Source: Balanoglossus misakiensis (lineage: Eukaryota; Hemichordata). From it: a stretch of 64,000 nt of DNA. The translations under genes were made by a program, and so were the position numbers. The notes beneath the pieces were generated by a model that was not told the DNA's origin, searched no databases, and worked only from the letters and a program-made list of their open reading frames with translations. Location of the stretch: the NCBI GenBank assembly GCA_040954595.2, contig CM082578.2:7626001-7690000 (forward strand). The letters are read 5' to 3'. The stretch's first letter is position 1. Each line of letters starts with the position of its first letter. Of this stretch, positions 49,270 through 61,816 are shown one piece after another.

Positions 49270-52200
49270 TGTATCGGTGCTCTGAAAGTGTGTCTTTGTG
49301 TGTTGTGTGTAGTCTTCCATCTTGGGAGTCTAGTCAACGACTGATGTAAAAAAATACTGATCAATTTCCCTCCTTTTATATTGATGGGCAAGATTTTTGA
49401 TGAAGAGTAATATATGAGCTAGGTTTTATGATATGCTGCTGTGGTACACTTTGCCAGGAGTGTAAGCAAAACTGGGGAACATATCAGTACTCAGGTTCCA
49501 AGCCCAACCACCACCAGTCCACCACCCCCAAAGACATAATACCTGATTCAGGGAAAGATGTTCTGGTTAAGATTTCTGGGAATGGAGTGAGTTTGTCAAT
49601 ATTTAGGTTACGAAACTTTGTTTTCACATTTCAATGTAAAGGACCCACTTTCCTTGAAGTTCATTTTATGACACGCTCCTGTGATAATTTCTTGTTGCGT
49701 GACATGCCTCAAGAGGGCTTGAGTGACATTTAGAAATTTCAAGTACTTCAAGAGGCTTGTATCACATTGACATTGCATAAAATAGATTATTGTGGGTGCA
49801 GGTACACCACAAGAATGCTTGTGCTAGACTCTAATGGGACTAAAAAGGCTGGATAACATTGTTTCTACTGTATCATTCTCGTACAACTATGCAAAAAAGC
49901 TTTAGTGATGAGCATTCAATATAAAGGTAAATACAGTGGCTTGCTCCATTTTGAAATAGACTTCTTAAACAAACTCTCTTAGTGCAGTGTGTGAAAGTAC
50001 CAACTTCAATTCCAAAGGTATTTACAGTGCTGTCAAATTTCCTTAATATAAAACAGTCTTCTTATATACTTAAAGTGAAGTTTTCAGTCACAGATGAAGT
50101 CAACAGTTTGTGTTGATTTTTTTAAAGTTGATAATTCAAAAATCAGAACTAATACTGTTGCCTCCCCAACTGTGTACAGTATATCTTTCAACCTAGCGTG
50201 AATGAAATAAAAATATTTATGATTTAATGAGAGTTTTGTGTCTTTTCTGAATGCTCTCCTCTTTAGAGGTGCAAAGTCTTTCATTTCTGGCATGCTTTCG
50301 ATTTATTGATGGGTCTTTGCTCACTGAAATGTATGGTTCTTTGCTCTATCACCAGTTGTTAAAGTCAATTTGCATCCTGCATATGTGGATGTGAGAAAGA
50401 ATACTACTTCGATCTTTTTTTCTGAAGGCTTCATGTGTACGCCTACACAGCATTAAAAACCTTCAAAGTTCGCATTTGAAGCCAGTCAGTTTGAATTGTG
50501 ACATTTCTGCTGCCAGCGCCCTCAGGTGGTAGTGTAATATCATACACGCATCCCTTCCTTCAGCTGCCTTGATTCGTACGTGGAGGTACTATTATGATTC
50601 GTATTTCGTAAATCTAACACGATAGCCTTGTCAGTGATTTCTGTTTTTGATAGTGTATCGGTATATGCTATCTACCCAAACTGTTCATTGCTTTTATAAT
50701 AACAGCGGAGGTCTATCGGCATCTACATGTAGATCTCTCCATCATGACAACTTGAAAGTTACTGATGATTTGCTGACTGCTAAATAGTTGGTCATCAGAT
50801 CAGATCACTGCTGGCAGTCGGTATAGGCCCTAACAGTTATTTGGGAATGTGTGCTGCAAATCATACGTATTAACTTTTTTGCTTGTCTAGGAGATATTTC
50901 TGAACATTCCTATTAAATATTAAACTGTGAAGGGCAGCAACTTCTCAATCTACGCTGAGAATGAGCCGTGAACTATGATGAATTTCTGCATTTCACCAAG
51001 TCTTGCAAAACAGGACCCCCAGGCAGGAATGAACCAGTTTGTGTTATTTTAGTTCATTTTTAGATGTCTGACATTCTGGGCCCCCTATGTCTTGCCCTGT
51101 TGCATAGGTCGAGATTTTATTAGCATTTCAACATTGGATGATGCGATCACTTGCGAACACACTTATTCCGATTACCAGTACTACTAAAAGATGAATCTTG
51201 CAAATACACCAAGGTACTTGTATAAATTATTGCACACACAGGCATTTATGCGTCTGCTATCCTGGTATCCGCAGAGTCAAAATTAGGTTTCTTGACGGAT
51301 AGCTAGCCTCAGGACAAAACAAACCCGACACAGATGCACTCATAAACATTTATTTGTGTCATCCTGCACTGATGAACGGGTCCACAGTGTATGACGTCAT
51401 GGTTAAATGACACTAATACAGTTTCATGAAATCTCAGTATTGAGACGTTAATCATGTAAATCTTGCATTGAAGAGCAGAGAAATATTGCCTTGCATTCTT
51501 TTAACTTCTTGTAAATTGTGCGTTCACTAATAGAAATAGTCGTATACGTGGATATATAACAAGTAAGTGTGCTGGTGTGAAAACGCGTATATTTTACCAC
51601 TGCTTATAATCGCCAGATAAAATCACCAATCATATTTTGTAAAACAAAATTGTAAACGTACTCCACGTCCAGACGACGGGCTACGATAATTTCTGCTTTA
51701 ATTTGTTTTCACCGTATCGTAGGCTCAGTGTTATTCAATAAAAATTCAACAGAAATGAGTGAGAATATTATCTTCAAAATTAAAGTTAACAGCAATTTAG
51801 TGTGAGGGAGGTCGCTTTGTCGGCTTTGTGGGAAATGTCACGGAACAACTTATATGTAAAATACAGCATTATTAACTTTTCGTATAGGAGGGTTTGCTTT
51901 TATTCATTTATGCGATCAGATATGTTGTAGGCCTATACTTTGAAACGAACACTAACCATGCATACATTGCTGGCCACCGATCAGTGGAGAACATTAGTTT
52001 AACAGAGGGAGAGAGTTGTCGGTACAAATCGAAAATTTACCCTGCCAGAAAAGAGCAAGATCGTATCTGGACCTAAAACACATACATGCACAATGCTGTT
52101 ATTGCTCATGCTTTTCTTTTTCTGAAGTGCCGCTCGGGATACAGCCGTGGAAGTATCGAGTATTGAACTCAACAGGCGTGTTTCATGATAGTGTAGTTAA

Positions 52201-54174
52201 AACATCGATCTGTTGAACCAACGACGTTGTAGTGGTCGAACATTCTTATTATGTACCGGTAATAGCGATATCAAAGTACCGAATCAATGCTAGTCGTTTC
52301 ACGTCTTTAAAAAATAATTATTAGGATACAGAGCTCATTTTTGCGGTCGGTGTTTTAGTTAAATGGTTATTCTCCGAACTATACGCTGACTTCAATCCAC
52401 GCTGTCAACTGATCGATTTATGCAAGAAGCTTTATTAATTTTATGAATTCCCTTTGTCGGAAAACATACCATAAATAATTCTGAATGAGTAGGCCTAAAC
52501 AATCATTTTTGCTGAGATAAATTTCTCATGACGGATTTAAATCAATGTTGATATGTATAAGAGTGGTAAATCAGTCAATTTACGTAACATTGTCGATAAA
52601 TCAATATCTATGATATATCGACAAACTTTTGTTAAGATTCCTTTGTGGGAAGATGAGAGTAGAAAAAAAAACGCACAGAAAAGGAAACTTGCTCAAATAA
52701 TATCAATTATTAGACGTGTCACGACTGACCTATCCTTGTGTGCGATTGTCTGTCCGTATTCGGCTGCACTGACAAATATAGACGTGTTTGTACCTGGGTT
52801 TGTACACGGGCCGGTGAAGCTATAAATATTTGCTAAATGGAACAACCTCTTCATAAGGACACTTTCAATAATTATTATGTGATATTTTTGCAATCATCTT
52901 GATTAGGCGTTGACTTGCTGTATTTCCAATTCACTTGCGATTGCGGAGTCTTTAAATGATATTTCGCAAAATATTTTATCCAAGAAATCGCCGAAGATGC
53001 GTGATAACAAGATGCATGATAACGGTCGTCTTTCATAGAAAAGGGACACCGTTCACAATATTTATTACAATGTAGTCGTTGTATTTAATGTTGAACAAAA
53101 TTGCATCAGCTGGTTAGGCAGATAGTTACCTTACAATATTTTTTGAATAGAAACGGCGTAAAAGCACTAAACTTGACAGTAGATGCGACAATTCGGGCAT
53201 GCCAGCATATACCAAAGAAACCGTTTAAAAATAAACGCCAACGCGCCAGACCTGGTACCTCTCCCCAGGGGAACGCCCCTGGACTCTCTGATAAACAGTT
53301 AGTCGAACGAAGAGTTGTTCAAAGTGACAGAGGGCTGGACTAGACACCCACTGCCCTGCAAAATTCTCACAAGTGAGCAAGTTTGATTGTTTTCTGCTGT
53401 GTGAGTCTTCTGCAACCAAATCTGTCGGAGCTTGGCATGCAACACACGTACGCGCACAATCACTGCAAAACATATCAGCTCGTATATGTCCGTGGAAGTC
53501 TCGCTCACCTACATGAGTGACCAAGGACATTGCAAGGTGAATTTTTTGAAAAAGGGAAAGTCCGTTTACACGTGATGTTTTCAATCTCATGTATATTATA
53601 GTGAAAATATATAAACAGACGAACAAACAAGAAAGCAAGCGTGTTTACATACACACAAACACACAAGTAAACAAAAACGCGGATCGTCACATAAACTTAA
53701 TACTCAATTTTTTTACTTTCCAAGTAGCAAAAGTTGTTTCTAACTACCCAAGGCCTCATCATGGGTGACTTGAGACAGAAAAAAAGTTTTGGCCGATCCG
53801 ATTATTCTACGGGGATGGCAACGTCTCCCCATCGTCCACACTCCGAAGACATACAAAACGGTGCATTTTTTGTTTCAAAAATGTCACCTGACCATGAAAT
53901 ATGAGTTACAAGTAACTACTAGAGGTAGAAGACCTTCAGTTTCACAATTATTTTAACGAGATTTAAAATCTGAATCACGGAACCCCCATGACTCCGATAG
54001 TATAAGCCAATACTGGCAGCTCTTGAAACTTTTATTCAAATTTCTCGTCAAGGTATATAGCTACCTGTCCGACGCGACGCCAGGGAGGGATGGGCATATT
54101 TTTACCACAATAACTTTACTGTTCAACTACCCTGCACGAAGGTTCCCACGGAAGCTTTCTTCTCTGACAGAAAC
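49270..54174. other. SUCLG2 3' UTR and gene-free stretch
   Basis: The first 0.95 kb is the likely SUCLG2 3' UTR. Beyond it no exon is recognised on either strand; frames are short and AT-rich. The right end is the 5' flank of the first SLC6 exon, where a TATA-like TATATAG at 54,054 lies about 120 bp before the ATG. Confidence 0.55.
50206..50211 (+). terminator. candidate poly(A) signal, SUCLG2
   Basis: AATAAA about 940 nt past the SUCLG2 stop, followed at 50,230-50,255 by T/G-rich sequence (GAGTTTTGTGTCTTTTC). This is the best candidate cleavage region. Confidence 0.5.
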
Positions 54175-54367
54175 ATGGACGAAAAATCTCACAACGACGC
54201 ACGCGGTGCCGGTGGAGACGCCGAGAAGGTCAAGCTGGAAGTTGAGAAAACCGACGAACGACCTCATTGGGACAGCAAAGCCGAGTTCATCTTGTCTTGT
54301 GTTGGATTTGCCGTTGGGCTAGGAAATGTTTGGAGGTTTCCGTACCTGTGTTACAAGAACGGGGGAG
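54175..54367 (+). CDS. SLC6 transporter, first coding exon (copy A), partial
   Basis: First coding exon of a sodium- and chloride-coupled SLC6 symporter (plasma membrane). It encodes 64 residues plus one base of the next codon: a short acidic/basic cytoplasmic tail, the ERPHWDSK juxtamembrane motif, and TM1 with [20 protein letters not shown] then KNGGG, the family's unwound TM1 region that binds Na+ and substrate. It ends at GGGGGAG|GTAAAA in phase 1. [20 protein letters not shown] is closest to GABA-group members, especially creatine transporter SLC6A8; substrate cannot be told from TM1 alone. No TM2 exon (expected AFLIPY-like start) follows before copy B at 60,521, so this is probably an alternative first exon of the same gene. 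An orphan duplicate is the alternative. Confidence 0.88.
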
Positions 54368-57300
54368 GTAAAAAGCATTGCTTTTGTGTACATGTATTCA
54401 TGCATGATGGTCGTGTTGTTGTTATTATTGTGAGAAACGCGGGAACCGGCGGTGCGATCAAATTAATAATTAATCGAGAAGTAAAAGTTTTTGGGGGAAA
54501 GTACGCCCACTCCCTACTTTACAAGTATGCGATCACAACTCAAGTTGTTGACACAACACAGTAATACAGTTGTCAAGCATGTTGTATAGTACATCCATGA
54601 GGCAAATGCCATTTTTCATTTAGAGCGCGTTAAATTTGAACCGAGTGGAAGCAAAATTAGGCAAGGTGAAGCTTGAAGTACCCATGTGACATTGAAATGA
54701 ACATGCAAGCTGAAAGTGACACACTTTGAGAATGTAGCAAACAAAAACCATGCTGCAATGAATTTCTTTTGGCAAAAAGCCAAAAGTCAGTTCAACATTT
54801 ATTGAATAGTTTTTTTTCTGTTAGTTTATCTGTATATTTCTTGTAATTTTTGAAAAGACATTTTGTAACAGAGGCATCTCAATGACAACATCACGGTGTG
54901 CACACAGAAAATTAGATACATGTAACTTTATAACTAGTCTTTTGATAATATTTTCAGTAGAACATGATTTTTTGGGGGTGGGGGTGGGGGGTAATCCTCT
55001 ACAGTTTCTTGTTCTAACATGTTGACATGCCCAGTATTCGGCTGGTCATCACAGCCTGTACACATATATAACCTGGCCAGTCACATCATTGTGAAATGGT
55101 CTACATCAATGCATGACACTATAGATAGATCTTTAAATGTGCACATGCTAAAGTATAAAGGTAGAATGAGTGAAAAGTTCATTGTTGTGTGTTTATATGC
55201 ACGAACAATGAAAATCCATGGCTGCAGATGTGACACCACAGATGACATTGAGCCAGGTAGACAAGGTCGATGTTTGTTAGACAAGGTTGTTTTTTATTTA
55301 CTTGGTTTTTTTTTACAGTTAAGATGCAGTCTTGCGAATACTTGATGGGCAGACTGAGACCTGGAAGTTAAATACATGTAAATCAAGTTTTGAAAATAAG
55401 ATTTGAAAAGGCTATTATGTTCTGAGGGCTATAAATTAACTGTTGAACCATCTATCTATCAGACACACTGAAAACAACTTTGTATGTCCCCTGTGAATTT
55501 TACTTGCCCCTTTGTATTTATGAATTCGAAGCATGTCGCTGCTGTTTGTTCGGCAAAAATTTGTCTGCCGCCATTATGCTGTTTACAAGTAACCTCAGAA
55601 AAAAATTATTGTTTATTATTCAACTTGTTCTCCTTTAAACTTACATCCATAATGAGAAGGTGATACATGTGGATACCCATCAGTAAACTTATGGCTGGAC
55701 CAATCTAAGTTTGAAAGTAAAAAAAAAGAAAAAAAAATGCAAATAATGCAAAAAAGGGTAGATACTGGGGCTTTAAACTGCTCAAAAAGTGGAAAGACAA
55801 TAAATTATGTCTGACTGAGTCGTAAGCGACAAAACGTAGCAGTTAAGAGAAAATACCACAGCAGGATGGCAATGAAAGCTTTGTCTAGAAACAGACATAA
55901 ATCCACTGTATTGATTTATACTCCATTAAATGGTGGATAAACCGCAAAACATGTACAATAGCCAGCTTAGACTGACAAACAAAACTGCACAATTGCTTGT
56001 GTCTAGATTTTTGTCTATAGTTTCACTATTTTTTTTAGCTATGTATGCAACAAAGAAAGTATTTGATTATTAGATTTGCACAAAACAACTTTGCCGGATA
56101 ATTCAGTAAAGCCAGAAGATTAATATGTAGAATATCACACTCCCAAGGACCTAGGATGATATTTCTCACACAAGTTGGTGTTTTTTGTTCCCACACGAGC
56201 CGCAGGTTAGTGTGGGAATAAAAATCTGCAGCAAGTGAATAAGTTGTCTTGTTTTTTTTTTCTGCCTAGTGTAACAGATGGGAAAATATGCTCTGCTCTA
56301 TGTGGTGTTCTATAGAAACTTGAAAAGCGCAACTGAAATCTTTTGAAAAAGTTTCTTCACACACATGCATGGTTAACCTTGCATATCAGAATGTCCGGTG
56401 TCTACAGGTATATACCTGAGCCACCCCTGGGGAAAAAACCCAGTACATGTAATGGTGTGCAATGTACCACTCGAATACTGGCATTGGAAAACTCACCCTT
56501 CCATTCCTACATTCTATTATTTCTAAGGTATTCTGCAATAGACAAGAACAGCATTTAGTTGCTGTTCTATTGTCTGCCAACTGTTAGACAGACTGTACTA
56601 TCATTGTGCTGTGGTCAAATGTCCTGTGAATAGGCAGACTACTCTTTTAGGTATAATGGTGAGGTCACGCTGTTGTGCCACAGTTGTGGCTATACCTGAC
56701 ATGAAAATTTCCATATTAATGGAAACCGCAAGGAATAGTTTTGGTTGAGAGTGGGTTTGCATACTTAATAATTGGCATGATCATTTTTTGAAATCCAGAA
56801 TGACTGACTAGAATTGAACTTTTCATCTCAGGTAACAGTTGGACTATATAAAAAAAGTATTGTTACACAATGCTGACAGTGTAAGGTGAATTGTTATATG
56901 CCTAGGTATATTTGTCAAATATTAGGGAAAGGCAGCGGAAGAAAAATACAATGATGTTCATAGAAATTTTCTTTTATACAAATGTATAGAGAATTGGGGT
57001 GTTGGAGAAGATATGTGCAGATTTTCAGTGGACCAGAATGTGAGAGAGTGTATCACTAAAGAGAGAGAAAAAAATGTTTTTTTGAGCTTTGGTGACAATT
57101 GCCGCGAAAACTCAATACTATACACTGTTCTTGTTTCCAGACATGATAGTATACTGACCTTGATACTATAGAAAACAAGATGGTTAAACAGCCTTTGCTT
57201 TTTGCACACATAGTGCTATTGTTGATGGATAGGGTAAGGGTTACTGGCCCCTGTTTACAAATACATGTATGGGTTACTTCATTAGACCTCAATTGAAATT

Positions 57301-57545
57301 GGTCTCTTTCAAAAAGTGTTTGCAGTTCTTCTGTCAATTGTTGTCACTGGACATGCACGTATAAGAAAGACTGGTTGCCTTGAAGTTTTTTATTGTATGT
57401 GACCTACTTTAAGAGACATGCAATAAGTTTTCTTTAAAGAATTGCTTTATATTCCAGTGCAAGAATAAATCAGATTCTTAATTTGTCAATCATCATAGGA
57501 GCTGAAACTTCAGCCAAACGTGACCAGTTTAAAGTGAGACGGTAT

Positions 57546-57694
57546 ACACATGATGACTGACAATGAGGGCAACAGTGTATTTTGATGACCGAGGGTGCTG
57601 CTAGTCACAACTAAAACACACTGTTTTGGTGTGACAGGCAGTCCCAAGGTCATCAAAAATACACTGTTGCCCGAATATGTCAGTCATCATGTGT
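57546..57694. mobile_element. foldback element
   Basis: Two arms of about 45 bp are inverted: ACACATGATGACTGACA..AACAGTGTATTTTGATGACC (57,546-57,590) and GGTCATCAAAAATACACTGTT..CAGTCATCATGTGT (57,648-57,694), with a short central spacer. Non-coding; recent enough to keep high arm identity. Confidence 0.7.
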
Positions 57695-57696
57695 TT

Positions 57697-57811
57697 TATA
57701 ACACACCAAACCGATCGAACTGATGCCCTAGGGAACAGTTCGAAATGACTAAGGTCACGTGACATCGTATTGACGAATCACGATCGAGGGTTCGCTGCAT
57801 GGTGTGTTATA
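57697..57811. mobile_element. short MITE adjoining the foldback element
   Basis: A 115-bp segment bounded by perfect 12-bp inverted repeats TATAACACACCA and TGGTGTGTTATA. It begins 2 bp after the foldback element; the two may be parts of one composite transposon. Confidence 0.55.
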
Positions 57812-60315
57812 ATTTCATTTGTATTAAATGTAAGAAAAATAGGAATCCATTATAAAGGTATTGAGATCTGCACATGACAGTGTTTGTTCATTCTGATAAA
57901 AATGTTACTTAATTTTTTTAATGCTTTTTAAGTTTGTCAGTTCGCTAGCAATGAGAGTAGTAAAATACCAGACATGGCTGTCATACTTTGGATGCCTTTA
58001 AAGTGTGGATCAGATAACACATTCTGTGTCATAGTATTTATTTATTCATATCTAGCAATGAGGATTTGCTGTAATACGACACTCATAGAGTCAGTGCCAT
58101 AATATAAAATGAAATTGCTAGATCTCTTCTTTCTCAAAAAACCAACGCAATTGATGCCGCATCAAGCGCAATGTTGAGATAAAAAAAGCAGACAGTATAC
58201 ATGTTTTATATTAATTTAATGGTACTAATAAATTTCAGAATTCATATTAGCCAGTCACCAGTCGGAATTCATCATTGATAAGATTGCGGTCACTGCTGGC
58301 TCGCCAGTACTGAATAAAACACTAATATTCAGCTATTATTGGACTTAACTACACAGGATGAACATGGTCCATATGTTATCCATTACAAACAGATATTCTA
58401 GCAAAACAACGAAGATATTTGCAACAGGGTGGCTTTGATTGCCCCGTACTGTGATTCCCTTCAACTCCCTAGCATGTGACTTTTGACAGCTAGCTGTCAC
58501 CTCTGATACAAATACACTTTTCTATTATCTGTGTATATGTATGAGATTTATTATATTTTGCGGGGCTTGAGGGCAGTGTCTGATCATCCAAGCAAGCAAT
58601 AAATGGGGTTTGGTTGTCTGAGTTAGACTAAGAGAAATGCAACTTTTAAAAATGTGTCGTATTGACAGAGTTGCCACACAACTGTTTGAGATTATGACAG
58701 AATACAACAATGATTACTAACTGTATGTCACTCAATTCTTTGCCTTTTCATCCCCTTTTCCCTTTTATAGCCGTCCGCTACACTATCGATTAAAACAAGG
58801 TTGTACCAAAGGGGCGTTTATTGAAGGGTTGAATCAGCCACTGCAGGGGTGAGCTGTGGAAATTGGTAACACAAGATGGGCTTGGATTTTCTTATCTCCA
58901 TTTAGCAAATCTTTGGACATTTTAAGTTTCTGAAAGGAAATCCAAATTTTATTTAAAGCTCCACAACTTTCTATTTCCTGAAATTGTGAACATGTATTTA
59001 TTTCCGCCGAAATTGTGAGGTTTGGTAAGGGGAAGGTCAATGATCCTATAAAAATGTGCCTGTTATTAAACAGTCAAAATACTTTGTGTTTGTCAACTTT
59101 TTCAAGAGTACGTATTAGTATTAGTTGTCCTTGAGAATTTCCTCTTGTCTTTAAGTTACTAGCTGTAGGCAGTGACAAAAGTTGTAAACAAAATATTGGC
59201 TGTAGATTGCATAAAGACCCGTACCAATTCCTGTGTGACGAGGTTGAATAGATTGAAAGACTTGTTTTTTCAGCATACCTAATAATCAGAATCTTTTCAG
59301 AGTTACCTGGGAGAAACAGAGGAGGGTTTGCCTGGCATGTCTAAGTCTTTACGGGTGCTGGTTCCGAAAAGGGCAAGGGTTAATGTTCCAAAGCTGGACC
59401 TAATGGAAATTAGGATTATAAAGGTATTCCAGTAAACAGACCTGACGCTTGATGACCTGTGACCTGAAATGACCCTCGTCTTGGCACAGCAGCATTACAT
59501 GGGTCTGTTTGATACAAAGCCAGTCGGCCTTGACCTTCGCAAAGGCCATCCCTGACCTTAAAATGTCATTACATAAGGGATGTTTACACCAATGCATTTG
59601 ATGTCATATGAATTCTTCTGTTGAGAAGATGGAACTGTCACTAGTGTCAGAGAAGTCAATAATTAGTTTTTAAAACAGAATTTATTATTGAGTTGGCACC
59701 TGTCCACGTGAAATCCCACAGTCAGAGCACGTAACACAACCTATAAAGCTTATAAGAATTGTGGTCCCATGTGACAGTTGAGGGAATGATGGTAATAACC
59801 TGCCTATGACAGTTCTGTTAAGAGGCAAGATGTAACCTCTTTCTTGTCTTTCTTCTCTTCATCGATTATGACAATTAAGTCACCCAGTACTATGTATCGT
59901 TTGGTTTATATGTAACCATAGAAACAGGTTATTAAGTATGATGTGAGCGAAAGAACTTTAATCCACACAGTTGTCAGTCATTATGAGCATTATCAGATGA
60001 TGATGTTATCTTATAGAAATGGGATTCTGATTGCGTCTTTAGGATAAAGAGTGTGAACTATGAATGTATGTGTACACCAAGGACTGTGAGCTTTAGTTTC
60101 TTTACTGAACAGTAGATTTCGTCACAGCCATCTTTTCAAGATTTTTTCTACAGATACATTAAGTAGCATTCAAGCTGAATGTTAGGACACCTGATGCTTT
60201 CACCCTCCACTTGAGTGACAGGCCTGTTCCCCTTATCATAAAATGGATTAGTCCAAGATAACAAACATTTCAAGTTGTGGGACTGTCCAATGGGATATGA
60301 CCGCGGTCTCCAATT

Positions 60316-60330
60316 CATATATTTTATAAG
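60316..60330 (+). promoter_or_regulatory. TATA-like box upstream of SLC6 copy B
   Basis: CATATATTTTATAAG lies about 195 bp before the copy B start codon, a reasonable distance for a TATA box with a leader of about 165 nt. Suggests that copy B has its own promoter. Confidence 0.3.
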
Positions 60331-60520
60331 CAGTTAGGGGTTCTCAGAGCGGTTTTGCCTAGGAGTTCCACATTGTATAAATATTATAGTAATACCGCGT
60401 GCAAGGAAACTTCATGTAGTGGCTGCTGCTGCGAGCAACAGATTGTAACGTCAAGGGAAACTCGATCAAGAATATACATTAGTTGGAAACTTTTTTTTTG
60501 TGCGGGACGGGATCGCAAAG

Positions 60521-60752
60521 ATGACATCCGAGACTGCTGATGCGGAGAACGTGAAAGTGGGGTTGCCGAGTGAGGAGAATGCGGTCGGTGGTCAGTCGAG
60601 CGACAAGGGCCAGTATGTAGCGGAGGAGGAAGATCTTCACGAGAGACCGAACTGGGACAATAAAGCCGAGTTCATCTTGTCTTGTGTGGGCTTCGCGGTT
60701 GGTCTGGGCAACGTGTGGAGGTTCCCTTATTTGTGTTACAAGAACGGGGGAG
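60521..60752 (+). CDS. SLC6 transporter, first coding exon (copy B), partial
   Basis: Encodes 77 residues plus one base: an acidic N-tail of about 40 residues, ERPNWDNK, then TM1 identical to copy A through KNGGG, ending GGGGGAG|GTAATT in phase 1. From ERP onward copies A and B differ at two residues, while the tails before it are unrelated. The start is ATG at 60,521 (AAAGATGACA). The earlier in-frame codons have no ATG. The rest of the transporter must lie beyond 64,000, since no TM2 exon is present in the 3.2 kb that follows. The family (GABA/creatine/taurine group) is firm; the substrate is not known. Confidence 0.9.
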
Positions 60753-61505
60753 GTAATTATACCGGTAGTCTGATTTCTGGGTGCAGTTTTAAAATTATAA
60801 CCCCCTCGGCGTCTGCGATTGCTCGTTCTGAATTGTCACATGGCGCGCGGTGAATAGGAGAGCCCGGCCCGTTGATTGAAGAGGTCAGAATTTGGAGGGT
60901 TTTTTTTTGAGGTCAAGCGAAGTAGTTGTATCTGCTACTGCATGGTCCCTGGTGAAATGCATGGAAATCAGTCGATGCATTTTTTGAATTCAAACAGTCA
61001 AGTGGCAGTTTCTCTGTAAATTATTCATTCGTCACGCCGACGGAAAAGTGAAAATAAATCATTTTTTATCAATTGAGTGAAGTAGACTGGAAAAGGGTAT
61101 TGACTACATTATGTACATATTGATAATTCTACATAAAAGTAAGTTTGCTGTGTTGAAGGTTTTATTTGCAGTAATGGTATCTGATTGGAATGTTGACACT
61201 AAAATTCTTCGAAAAGAACACTTATTCCAATCAATTCCCATTCACTATCTTCTTTTGGCTCTGATTCAGCAACTGTCTGCTACTTTTCTGACTAAATGCC
61301 GACAGATCCATTCCACATGAATGTGTATGTTTCAGTATCGTACTGAAAATTTCAATCCAGCAAGGACAGTGGAATTGTGCTTTTAAGGTTTCCCACTTTA
61401 AGTATACCCCAAATGTTAACAACACACATTTTCTACCATCTAATACACAAAAATGCGTCTGATCTGCAGCACTTTCATCAAAACTCCCAGATATGGACTA
61501 TTTAA

Positions 61506-61646
61506 GCAATAAAACACCCCCAGCCATGGTATACCACGAGATTTTGACCAGTTCACGACATATACGCACGAGCGATAGCGAGTGCGTATATGGAGTTGAA
61601 CTGGTCAAAATCGAGTGGTATACCATGGCTGGGGGTGTTTTATTGC
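61506..61646. mobile_element. 141-bp foldback element
   Basis: Nearly the whole element is an inverted repeat: arms of about 63 bp starting GCAATAAAACACCCCCAGCC and ending with its complement, around a short centre (GAGCGATAGCGAG). Arm identity exceeds 90 percent by eye. Inside the arms is ATTTTGACCAGTTCA. Non-coding. Confidence 0.8.
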
Positions 61647-61647
61647 T

Positions 61648-61816
61648 ATTATATTATGCCAGTATATTGAAACTTTGCATAAAACATTTTAAAAAGGCAT
61701 TTTCTTTGACTATGATATATGACTGTGGTATATGGCTAATATATCACGGTCACGTGTCGTGTCTCGACCAATCAAATAGCGTGATTTACACCATCAATAT
61801 GCTGGTATAATATAAT
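61648..61816. mobile_element. MITE adjoining the foldback element
   Basis: A 169-bp segment with 23-bp inverted ends, 21 of 23 matching (left ATTATATTATGCCAG.., right ..CTGGTATAATATAAT). It holds CACGTG and starts 1 bp after the foldback element, so the pair may be one composite unit. Confidence 0.65.

Larger units (their letters stand above)
54368..60520 (+). other. intron or inter-exon region between the two SLC6 first exons
   Basis: Searched for SLC6 exons on the plus strand (TM2 onward) and none is seen. Contains foldback elements around 57.5-57.8 kb, a G run (54,975-54,990), A/T-rich sequence and no recognised gene. The last 200 bp is the presumed promoter of copy B. Confidence 0.6.
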
